Positions 58,305-64,000 of a stretch of 64,000 nucleotides of DNA are shown one piece after another. Location of the stretch: positions 230,131 to 294,130 of the forward strand of contig LWRO01000008.1 of assembly GCA_001657325.1 (NCBI GenBank), read 5' to 3'. The position numbers and the translations under genes are program-made. The notes beneath the pieces are model-generated. The model made no database searches, was not told the origin of the DNA, and saw nothing but the letters and a program-made list of their open reading frames with translations. Source of the DNA: Geitlerinema sp. BBD 1991-9. Lineage in GTDB: Bacteria; Cyanobacteriota; Cyanobacteriia; Cyanobacteriales; Geitlerinemataceae. Position 1 is the stretch's first letter. Each line of letters opens with the position of its first letter.

Positions 58305-58649
58305 TAACACTTTGGGAGCAAGTAATCGGGTTACTGAAAGATGCAGATAGTGGTTTGGCTTGGATTGAAGAACACGAACCCAACGCGCAAATTTTGGCAG
58401 ATTTACAAGTCTCGTTGCAGCAAGCTGTCGCAGATCGAACTGGGTGCATTTCACGTTTGCAATCTATCCGATTTCCGATGCCCTCATCCCCCAACCCCTT
58501 CTCCCAATATTGGGAGAAGGGGAGCTATTTTCAAGTCCCTCTCCCAATATTGGGAGAGGGATTTAGGGTGAGGGTTACAGAATTGAGATGCACCCGATCG
58601 AACTTTCCCCGTTTCTCAACTCTGGGAGGATTGGGAAGACCGATCGTGA
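58280..58649 (+). pseudogene. Gene remnant split by a MITE insertion
   Basis: Removing the element at 58442-58595 and one copy of the 9-bp duplication restores an open frame. It runs from RPNFCAAVLTLWEQVIGLLK through DSGLAWIEEHEPNAQILADL and QVSLQQAVADRT into FPVSQLWEDWEDRS, then TGA: 68 codons without a start. I do not recognise the family. The 5' end was probably lost earlier, next to the repeat at 58192. Confidence 0.5.
58442..58595. mobile_element. MITE-like element, copy 2, with 9-bp target duplication
   Basis: A 154-base element with ends GGGTGCATTTCA and TGAGATGCACCC (11 of 12 paired). The target GATCGAACT is present directly on both sides (58433-58441 and 58596-58604). The core holds two palindromes centred on CCCAATATTGGG at about 58502-58520 and 58541-58560. 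It encodes no protein, so it needs a transposase in trans. Confidence 0.85.
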
Positions 58650-58724
58650 CGGAAGTTCACTTTACTCAGGGGTTGAAGCGCTATTTAAAAGAACAGACTT
58701 TTTAATTCATTGGGTGAACGTTCG

Positions 58725-58928
58725 ATGAAACTCAAAGCAATCATTCATACCGCAGAAGAAGGGGGTTACTGGGCAGAAGTCCCCGCCCTTCAAGGGTGTA
58801 TCACTGAGGGAGATACCTGGGAAGAAGTTTTAGCTAATCTTGAAGATGCTATTCAAGGGTGGCTTGAGGTGGCTAATGAGAGCAATCAAACTACAGAACC
58901 CGGTGAAGAAGTTGAAATCGCCGTATGA
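58725..58928 (+). CDS. hicB: HicB-family antitoxin
   Basis: A 67-residue HicB antitoxin with the partial RNase-H-like fold: MKLKAIIHTAEEGGYWAEVP, then LQGCITEGDTWEEVLANLED and AIQGWLEVA. No DNA-binding tail is obvious. The ATG at 58725 fits relatives. Its stop overlaps the start of hicA (ATGA), the usual hicBA coupling in cyanobacteria. The toxin gene is broken, so this antitoxin may be an orphan relic or act on a HicA elsewhere. Confidence 0.85.
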   Translation: MKLKAIIHTAEEGGYWAEVPALQGCITEGDTWEEVLANLEDAIQGWLEVANESNQTTEPGEEVEIAV

Positions 58929-59134
58929 AATCAATTTCAGGCAAAAAACTCGCAAAAGTTCTCGAAAAATGAGGTTGGGAGCTGCGTCGAGTGACTGGAA
59001 TCCACCCTATTTTCCGTAACCCTGAAACCCGTGAAATCGCTGCAGTTCCCATTCATCGAAATAGAGATCTCAAAATTGGAACACTACGCTCTATTTTAAA
59101 AGTTACTGGGTTAACCGAAAACGATTTACCGTGA
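58925..59134 (+). pseudogene. hicA: HicA mRNA interferase broken by in-frame TGA
   Basis: Read in frame it gives MKSISGKKLAKVLEK, TGA at 58970-58972 (codon 16), then GWELRRVTGIHPIFRNPETR, EIAAVPIHRNRDLKIGTLRS and ILKVTGLTENDLP before the real TGA. HicA toxins read LEKxGWELRRVTGSH here, so the stop probably replaced Arg (CGA to TGA) or a similar residue. The catalytic His remains but the preceding Ser is Ile. No other start would rebuild the domain. Confidence 0.85.
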
Positions 59135-59175
59135 GATCGATCGAATTACGATTCGATTGCATTTCTCTAACATCG

Positions 59176-59472
59176 TTAAGCGCCCACAGCTTCGAGATAG
59201 GGTTGCATGGTTTCCCAAGTTAACCCCTGCTCGATGTACTGGGGATTTTCGGGAGTATAGGGACTAGCGAGTCGATCGATCTTCTCGATGGTTGCATCGT
59301 CAGGAAGAACTGACACATCCGGGTCGAACGCTGTCGGACGCATCAGAGAACTGGAAAACCCTTTGAAAATGACGATTTCGTCGTCTTCCCCGTCTACCGT
59401 TGCGCAGACGAGTAGTACTTCCTGGGGGCGCTTAAGGGTGTAGCGTTCGAGACGATCGATCTTAGAAGCCAT
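59176..59472 (-). CDS. Conserved small cyanobacterial protein
   Basis: A 98-residue soluble protein (MASKIDRLERYTLKRPQEVL, then DGEDDEIVIFKGFSSSLMRP and RLASPYTPENPQYIEQGLTW). I recall close relatives in cyanobacteria and chloroplast-targeted plant proteins of unknown function. The ATG at 59472 fits them; an in-frame start at 59496 is less likely. It lies 30 bases after the DUF3177 gene and may be its operon partner. Confidence 0.75.
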   Translation of the reverse strand: MASKIDRLERYTLKRPQEVLLVCATVDGEDDEIVIFKGFSSSLMRPTAFDPDVSVLPDDATIEKIDRLASPYTPENPQYIEQGLTWETMQPYLEAVGA

Positions 59473-59502
59473 AATGATTGAAATTCGCCTATTCAAGTTA
59501 CC

Positions 59503-60102
59503 CTATCCCAACGCCGATCGCCCTTGTTTCCCAAAGCGAACGAAGCAGAAATACAGTAAATAAACGACGTAAATCACCAGTCCAACGATACCCAGAAATC
59601 CGAGGAATTGGGGAGAGGTGTTGGGGTGGAACATCGCGTGATATCCCCAGGGAGCTTCGAGCCAAACGCGACAGGCGGGGGTATCGACGAGTTGCTCTGT
59701 GGTGAGGGTGGCGCATTGCAGTGAGGAGATTTGGAACAACGCACCTAAAATGCAATAAACTGTGACCGCCCAACGCCACGCGGTTAGCGTCCACTTCAGC
59801 GGCGACGGTGAACGATCGTCGATTTCGTCGTTGATATCGACCCAAAACCACAGGGAAATGGGAATTAAGATGCGAGCCATCCAACCGGCAATGAAGCTAA
59901 TCGGGAGCGATGCAAACATCATATAGACGGTAATCGCCAAGAGACTCGCCACGCGCCAATAGATGATAAGCAGGCGTTGCATGGCTTCGGCTTTCTGTAC
60001 GAACGCCCACACCAGCAAGATGAGGGGAAGTGAGACGGTAAAGAAGACCGCGAGGCGGTAGTCTGTCCAGACAAGCTGCTGGAGTAAGGTGTCGTCGATC
60101 AT
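59503..60102 (-). CDS. DUF3177 membrane protein
   Basis: A 199-residue protein with five or so hydrophobic helices. LVWTDYRLAVFFTVSLPLIL opens it and MARILIPISLWFWVDINDEI is in the middle; the C-terminal helix ends LLYFCFVRFGKQGRSALG. This is the pattern of the cyanobacterial DUF3177 family, function unknown. Confidence 0.78.
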   Translation of the reverse strand: MIDDTLLQQLVWTDYRLAVFFTVSLPLILLVWAFVQKAEAMQRLLIIYWRVASLLAITVYMMFASLPISFIAGWMARILIPISLWFWVDINDEIDDRSPSPLKWTLTAWRWAVTVYCILGALFQISSLQCATLTTEQLVDTPACRVWLEAPWGYHAMFHPNTSPQFLGFLGIVGLVIYVVYLLYFCFVRFGKQGRSALG

Positions 60103-60529
60103 AAGGGATGTTTTCAGGCTGCGCGTACTCGAACGATGTTACCAAAGAAGGCGAACGGAAGGTTCTGGCTTTCTCGGGTCGTTTCGATCGAGCGATTGTA
60201 ATTCTTTGTGGATTATAAACAAATATACAGTCACAACGACCGTACAATTAGGATTGTAACAGTTGAATGTTTGTGGATGATTTTCAATCTCTTTTATTGG
60301 AAAATTTCGATCGACTGATAAATTAAATAATTTAAAGATTCTTGACGTTTTGTTTGGGGCGAATATGTTTCGTTTTCGGGAACACTTGCGATCGATCTCC
60401 ATTCAGTTAGAATAGTTGCTTTTGTTGTCATTATCTTGAAATTTCGAGATGGAATTTCGGGAATTGTAGCGCGTTCAATTGAAGACAACAACATGCGATT
60501 TTAGAATGCGATTTTAGATTGGTGTTGCT
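60103..60529. other. AT-rich divergent gap, no gene seen
   Basis: The gap between the DUF3177 and GNAT genes. It contains promoters for both but no repeat, hairpin or reading frame that I can support. Confidence 0.45.
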
Positions 60530-61504
60530 ATGCCGCGATCGACCAGCACGACCTTTAAGTCTAGACCGCTCGAACGTGACGATCTCCCGAGGCTCGTGGA
60601 TTTGTTGGAGGCTTGCGAATCTGTCGATCGATCGGAATCCAACCGTTCCACGATCGAGCTTCAGCGGAGTTTCGACAACCCACCCCCGAATACGGTTCGA
60701 GTTTGGCAATTGTGGGAAACTGAAGACGATCGCACGGTTGGATACGGTCGTTATACGATTTTCGATCGCCCGGAGGACGTGTGCGAGGCGTATCCGTCGG
60801 TGCGTGTGCATCCAGACTATCGAGATAGTTCGTTAGAACGAGATATTTTGGCGTGGTGCGAGCAGGAAGTTCGGCGTTTAAAGCCGAATTCGGAATCGCC
60901 GATTCATTTCTGGACGGGGGTGCGTTCTGATAAACCCCATTACCGACAATTGTACGAAGATTTCGGTTATCAGGCGGTTCGTTGGTTTTATCAAATGCGT
61001 CGATCGCTTTTAGAACCGATTCCCGAACCGAATTTTCCCGAGGGTTTTACGGTGCGAACTTGCCAAGGGGAAGTGGATGCAGAACCTTGGGTGGAAATGT
61101 TTAATCAGACGTTTATCGATCGTTGGAATTTTCACCCGCTCCCGATTGAAAACTATCGACACCACGTTCAATTACCGACTTATCGAGCCGATCTTAACTG
61201 GCTTGCGCTCTCGCCTGACGGGACGTTTTCCGCGTTTTGCGGTTGCAGGATTTTTGAGGAACGGAATACCCGCAACGGACGGAAAGAAGGTTGGGTGGAA
61301 GTTTTGGGAACTCGGCGAGGGTTCCGCCGCCGGGGTTTGGGACGGGCGATGTTGCTGTTAGGATTGCACGAACTCAAAGCGGCGGGAATGGAAATTGCAC
61401 TGCTGGGGGTGGATTCTGAAAATCCCAATCAGGCTCGGCGCTTGTATGAATCGGTTGGATTTGAACATCAGCACACGGGCATTTCTTATACGAAGAAGAT
61501 TTGA
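60530..61504 (+). CDS. GNAT-family N-acetyltransferase, two-domain
   Basis: A 324-residue protein with two tandem GNAT folds. The second has the acetyl-CoA loop VLGTRRGFRRRGLGRAMLLL and LGVDSENPNQARRLYESVGF. The first is degenerate (YPSVRVHPDYRDSSLERDIL). The layout is like mycothiol synthase, but mycothiol is not made by cyanobacteria, so the substrate is open. It ends 3 bases before the Uma2 remnant's stop on the other strand. Confidence 0.82.
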   Translation: MPRSTSTTFKSRPLERDDLPRLVDLLEACESVDRSESNRSTIELQRSFDNPPPNTVRVWQLWETEDDRTVGYGRYTIFDRPEDVCEAYPSVRVHPDYRDSSLERDILAWCEQEVRRLKPNSESPIHFWTGVRSDKPHYRQLYEDFGYQAVRWFYQMRRSLLEPIPEPNFPEGFTVRTCQGEVDAEPWVEMFNQTFIDRWNFHPLPIENYRHHVQLPTYRADLNWLALSPDGTFSAFCGCRIFEERNTRNGRKEGWVEVLGTRRGFRRRGLGRAMLLLGLHELKAAGMEIALLGVDSENPNQARRLYESVGFEHQHTGISYTKKI

Positions 61505-61507
61505 GGT

Positions 61508-61730
61508 TTAGGGGCTGGACTCGAGATTGTCGATTTGCGCGGGATCGATTCCCGGCCAATCTCCTGCGACGAAGACGTTGGGATCGTCGGCGAAAAGCCA
61601 AGCAAGATTGTCGTGAGTGATGGTAATCCAGCGAAAGTAGGGTATTGTCGGCTATTGGCTATCCGTCGCTTTCGGGATAATCGATCGCGTCGTCGGACGA
61701 TGGGGCAGAAGGGTTAACGTGCGTCACCAT
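61508..61730 (-). pseudogene. Uma2-family endonuclease remnant, stop plus frameshift
   Basis: From the ATG at 61730 it reads MVTHVNPSAPSSDDAIDYPE, SDG, then TAG (61659-61661), then PIADNT. A one-base shift near 61645 leads to YFRWITITHDNLAWLFADDP and NVFVAGDWPG, ending in TAA. Uma2 proteins read DGQPMADNT-x-x-FRW...LFADxPNVFVAGD, so TAG probably replaced CAG (Gln). Everything after about residue 60 of the normal 190 is lost. Confidence 0.72.
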
Positions 61731-61824
61731 AGCGATCGCGTCCGAGAGTTCTACTTGGTTTTATCGTATCGAAAATGGTTCGTGAGTCCGTAGATTGGGT
61801 GGACATCGCGAAACCCAACACACT

Positions 61825-61925
61825 GGGTGCATCTCACTTTTGCCATCGCCACCCCACCCATCCTCCCCTTGCTAAGGGGAAGTGCCGAAGGCGGAGGGGT
61901 CATTCTACGAAATTGAGATGCACCC
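61825..61925. mobile_element. MITE-like element, copy 3
   Basis: A 101-base element with perfect 12-bp ends GGGTGCATCTCA and TGAGATGCACCC. Subterminal bases resemble the other two copies (CTTTTGCCA at the left, TACGAAAT at the right). The core is a CCTCCCCTTGCTAAGGGG-type palindromic repeat. No target duplication is recognisable. Confidence 0.78.
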
Positions 61926-62038
61926 ATTCCAGTTAAGTTTTCTATTTTTTTATTGAGTTTAGTATCGATTAAAAATCAGACTTCTTAAAGCCGATAAACT
62001 TAGAATATAGACTAAATTCGCTCCGTGTCAAATGTTTA

Positions 62039-62081
62039 AGGAAAAAGTGTGTTTTTGAGTGTTTACTCAAAGCTTTTTCCT
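62039..62081 (+). promoter_or_regulatory. Strong stem-loop 42 bases before the next gene
   Basis: AGGAAAAAG pairs with CTTTTTCCT, and inside it TTTGAGT pairs with ACTCAAA around a GTTT loop; GTTTTA follows. It may be a leader hairpin for the gene at 62124 or a terminator for transcripts coming from the left. Confidence 0.5.
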
Positions 62082-62123
62082 GTTTTACGGTATGTTAAAA
62101 ATTCAATTTAGGAGCATACCAAA

Positions 62124-62426
62124 ATGAATCCTAACAACCAATATTTAGGCAAGGTAGAAGGCGGACACTTCAAACTTCTGTTGCCGGTATCGGAAGCCGG
62201 GACGTGTCGTCGGCTCACCTCGATGGCCATGAAAGCCGAGCAACCCCCTGAGCTTCAGGAACTGCATCTCGACGAATATGAGGGCCGGCTCGTTATGGTG
62301 AGCGGCCATGCAGATGCTGAATGGATCTGGTCGGCAGAAATGCTTGAGGTGGCTGGATTGATTTTGACGGCGGTGGTCGATCTGCTGCTTGAAGAAGCTG
62401 TCAAGCCCGAGGTGATGGTTTATTAG
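62124..62426 (+). CDS. Conserved small protein, unknown function
   Basis: A 100-residue soluble protein. LHLDEYEGRLVMVSGHADAE and WIWSAEMLEVAGLILTAVVD resemble short cyanobacterial proteins with a 'YEGK-MVxGHDGGGWIYSA' motif that I recall without known function. The AGGAG site is well placed. The C-terminus (DLLLEEAVKPEVMVY) seems longer than in relatives. Confidence 0.65.
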   Translation: MNPNNQYLGKVEGGHFKLLLPVSEAGTCRRLTSMAMKAEQPPELQELHLDEYEGRLVMVSGHADAEWIWSAEMLEVAGLILTAVVDLLLEEAVKPEVMVY

Positions 62427-62504
62427 AAAATCTCGATATTTCAATACCTCGCCGCTTTGGAGCGTTGGACGAACACAGTCCAAAGCACGCTCGGGAGGTC
62501 GTCC

Positions 62505-63113
62505 GTGTCTCACCACAGTTTGAAAACCGTTTGGTCTCGATCCCATCGTCGCCAATTCGCCAGTTGGGTGGGAATCGTGCTGTTGGCGATCGCCGTTCCC
62601 GTCGCGATCTGGCAGCGGGACTCGTCTGAGGAAACGATACCGGAAACCGAGGCTCGATCGAGTGCCGATTATACCCAACTCGAAAACCAATTGCGATCGA
62701 GACAGTGGCGAGAGGCTGATGGTGAAACCGCGAGGCTGATGCGCGAAGTGGGCGATCTCGATAACAGCGGCGGGGTTCTGTCTCCAGAAATCGATCGATT
62801 CTCCTGTGCGGATCTCCAACAACTCGATCTCCTCTGGGTCGAGTACAGTGACGGTCGCTTTGGCTTTAGCGTTCAGAAAGACATTTATCGAAGTCTGGGC
62901 GGCACGAGAGAATACAGTGCAGAAATCTGGGAAGCTTTTGAAGCTCGCGTGGGCTGGCGTGAGGGAGGCGAGTGGTTACTCTACGACGACCTGACCTTTG
63001 ACCTGAGCGCTCCTGTGGGGCATCTTCCTGTCGTGCGGGTTGAGGGAGATTTGGTGTGGAGCGGATTTGAGGTGGTTGAATTTTTCGATCGGGCCGAGAC
63101 TTGCCAACTCTAG
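62505..63113 (+). CDS. Membrane-anchored GUN4-domain protein
   Basis: A 202-residue protein with one N-terminal helix (FASWVGIVLLAIAVPVAIWQ) and a GUN4 domain from about residue 55: YTQLENQLRSRQWREADGET, then CADLQQLDLLWVEYSDGRFG and FSVQKDIYRSLGGTREY. True GUN4 binds Mg-protoporphyrin and stimulates Mg-chelatase. This member lacks the extra helical domain and is anchored, so it is more likely a paralog with another partner. I start at the GTG at 62505, which has GGGAGG upstream. Confidence 0.82.
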   Translation: MSHHSLKTVWSRSHRRQFASWVGIVLLAIAVPVAIWQRDSSEETIPETEARSSADYTQLENQLRSRQWREADGETARLMREVGDLDNSGGVLSPEIDRFSCADLQQLDLLWVEYSDGRFGFSVQKDIYRSLGGTREYSAEIWEAFEARVGWREGGEWLLYDDLTFDLSAPVGHLPVVRVEGDLVWSGFEVVEFFDRAETCQL

Positions 63114-63119
63114 CCTGCA

Positions 63120-63192
63120 TTATTCATGGGACTTACGCACTTCAGCGTTAACCACACTAAATGTAGAGGTCGGTGGGCAATGCTTACCCTAC
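63120..63192. repeat. Small dispersed repeat, GGTGGGCAATGCTTACCC type
   Basis: ATGGGACTTACGCA at the left and GGTCGGTGGGCAATGCTTACC at the right are words I know from cyanobacterial intergenic repeats. It borders the RAYT remnant, which fits a REP-type element. Confidence 0.45.
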
Positions 63193-63219
63193 AAATGGTG
63201 TAAATGCTTTCGCCGCAGG

Positions 63220-63426
63220 TTGAATACGCTGCGGTACATCCACGCCAACCCGAAAGCTGCCAATATGCAGCAGGGCTTTTTCTACGACTTCAGCAACTAT
63301 GGCACGCACGATCGCTTGACCAATGACGGTTTGACCGAGTGGCATCCGGCGTTTCTGTCCTTGGGGCAAATGTTGGATGAGTGCGCTCGGCAATATCGGG
63401 GGTTTTGCAATTGGTACAAGCCCAGT
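63220..63426 (+). pseudogene. RAYT/IS200-like transposase C-terminal remnant
   Basis: The frame LNTLRYIHANPKAANMQQGF, FYDFSNYGTHDRLTNDGLTE and WHPAFLSLGQMLDECARQYR-GFCNWYKPS matches the C-terminal third of cyanobacterial REP-associated tyrosine transposases as I remember them. The catalytic HUH and Tyr part is missing and no start is present. Confidence 0.7.
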
Positions 63427-63511
63427 CGAGTCAATCTATTGACCTCACAAGTTGCGAGCTGGACAGAAAATGTGGTGGTCGCGAATCCGAGAAAACTTGT
63501 AGTTCTCCATG

Positions 63512-63928
63512 CTATACACTACACCGAATGAGGCGCGAGAAGAAAAACTGTTTTCCCTCCGGTGCGGATTGACAAACCTTGGTGTCCCAAAAGCATTCAG
63601 CTGGTAGATGTCCCTCTCGAGCTTCGAGATCAAAGGTCAAATCATTGTATGACAACGGATTGCCGTCCCTATGCCACCCCACCTCATGGAGAAAGTCTAG
63701 CCAGCTTTTGTCCTCGTACTCTCTCATACCTCCAAGCCTTTGATAAATCTTCTTCTGGACGCTTAAGCCGAATTTGCCGTTGCTGTATTGAGCCCAGAGT
63801 CGATCGATGTCTTGGAGATGTTTGCAAGACAAGTTTTCAATTTCTGCGGACGAAAGTACGTTATGAAGGTTATCGGAATTGCCCACTTTGAGTATCAGCT
63901 TTCTTGTTTGTGAACTACCACTCATCAT
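63512..63928 (-). CDS. GUN4-domain protein, probably N-terminally truncated
   Basis: A 138-residue frame with most of a GUN4 domain: CKHLQDIDRLWAQYSNGKFG, LSVQKKIYQRLGGMREYEDK and NDLTFDLEAREGHLPAE. It begins at SSQTRKLILKVGN, so the first helix (YxxLxxxLxxxxWxxADxxT), present in the paralog at 62505, is missing. An in-frame TGA lies shortly upstream. It may be a pseudogene or a fragment. Confidence 0.6.
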   Translation of the reverse strand: MMSGSSQTRKLILKVGNSDNLHNVLSSAEIENLSCKHLQDIDRLWAQYSNGKFGLSVQKKIYQRLGGMREYEDKSWLDFLHEVGWHRDGNPLSYNDLTFDLEAREGHLPAECFWDTKVCQSAPEGKQFFFSRLIRCSV

Positions 63929-64000
63929 CGCGAGGCGATTGATGAGTGGCTTCCAGCTTCAAAGGGAATCGCCTCGGAAAGCGTCGAACGAATTCGACCT

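Noticed and set aside
58355..58705. 116-codon plus-strand frame starting MAWIEEHEPN
   Set aside because: The frame runs through the MITE-like element and ends beyond it; the original gene is seen only after removing the element.
1..64000. Reassigned stop codon to explain the in-frame stops
   Set aside because: TAA, TAG and TGA are all used as normal ends of intact genes here (hfq TAA, antiporter TAG, GNAT TGA), and RF1 is intact, so a changed code is very unlikely.
1..64000. tRNA or rRNA genes
   Set aside because: I looked through the gaps for tRNA-like GGTTCGAATCC arms and rRNA motifs and found none that I could support.

Overview
The window is a chromosomal segment of a cyanobacterium. 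Diagnostic genes are ndhN (NDH-1 subunit N), a cyanobacterial-type Hfq, a ComFB-family protein, DUF3352 and DUF3177 proteins, GUN4-domain proteins, and a ribosomal cluster with the cyanobacterial gene order (rplC to prfA, without rpsJ, rpsN or rpmD). The DNA is packed with CGATCG-containing words, a relative of the HIP1 palindrome. Short heptad repeats (STRR) and small palindromic or MITE-like repeats in the gaps also fit a filamentous cyanobacterium. The genus cannot be fixed from the sequence alone.

Region by region. 1-14 kb: hfq, a CPA2 antiporter with RCK domains, an M23 peptidase, ComFB, a membrane-anchored GTPase, a SNF2/SWIM pair in which the SNF2 gene has an in-frame stop, a dienelactone hydrolase and a DUF3352 protein. 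14-21.5 kb: cell-surface and central metabolism genes (sugar transferase, glmM, a GT39-like and a GT4 glycosyltransferase, purH). 21.8-34.9 kb: mixed single genes (WD40 propeller, zinc alcohol dehydrogenase, L,D-transpeptidase, AddB-like nuclease, PPK2, MlaE permease, TldD, HtrA protease) with repeat-rich gaps. 35-37.8 kb: a small exported protein, a sensor histidine kinase split by an in-frame stop, and moaB. 37.9-55.2 kb: one long minus-strand cluster, read rplC-rplD-rplW-rplB-rpsS-rplV-rpsC-rplP-rpmC-rpsQ-rplN-rplX-rplE-rpsH-rplF-rplR-rpsE-rplO-secY-adk-infA-rpmJ-rpsM-rpsK-rpoA-rplQ-truA-rplM-rpsI-rpmE-prfA. It supplies ribosomal proteins, the Sec translocon, RNA polymerase alpha, adenylate kinase, initiation factor 1 and release factor 1. 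ndhN lies divergently upstream. 56-64 kb: gamma-glutamylcyclotransferase-like protein, purU, then a decaying accessory zone. That zone holds a MITE-interrupted gene remnant, hicB with a nonsense-broken hicA, a Uma2 remnant, two MITE-like elements, a RAYT transposase remnant and two GUN4-domain genes.

The most notable structure is a set of three small elements (24382-24511, 58442-58595, 61825-61925). They share 12-bp terminal inverted repeats (GGGTGCATYTCA) and similar subterminal bases, but each carries a different palindromic core. The second has a perfect 9-bp target duplication inside a former reading frame. The second theme is decay by nonsense: SNF2 helicase, histidine kinase, HicA and a Uma2 gene each contain an in-frame stop inside otherwise family-like sequence. 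All calls rest on reading the sequence and remembered family patterns; no database search was run.
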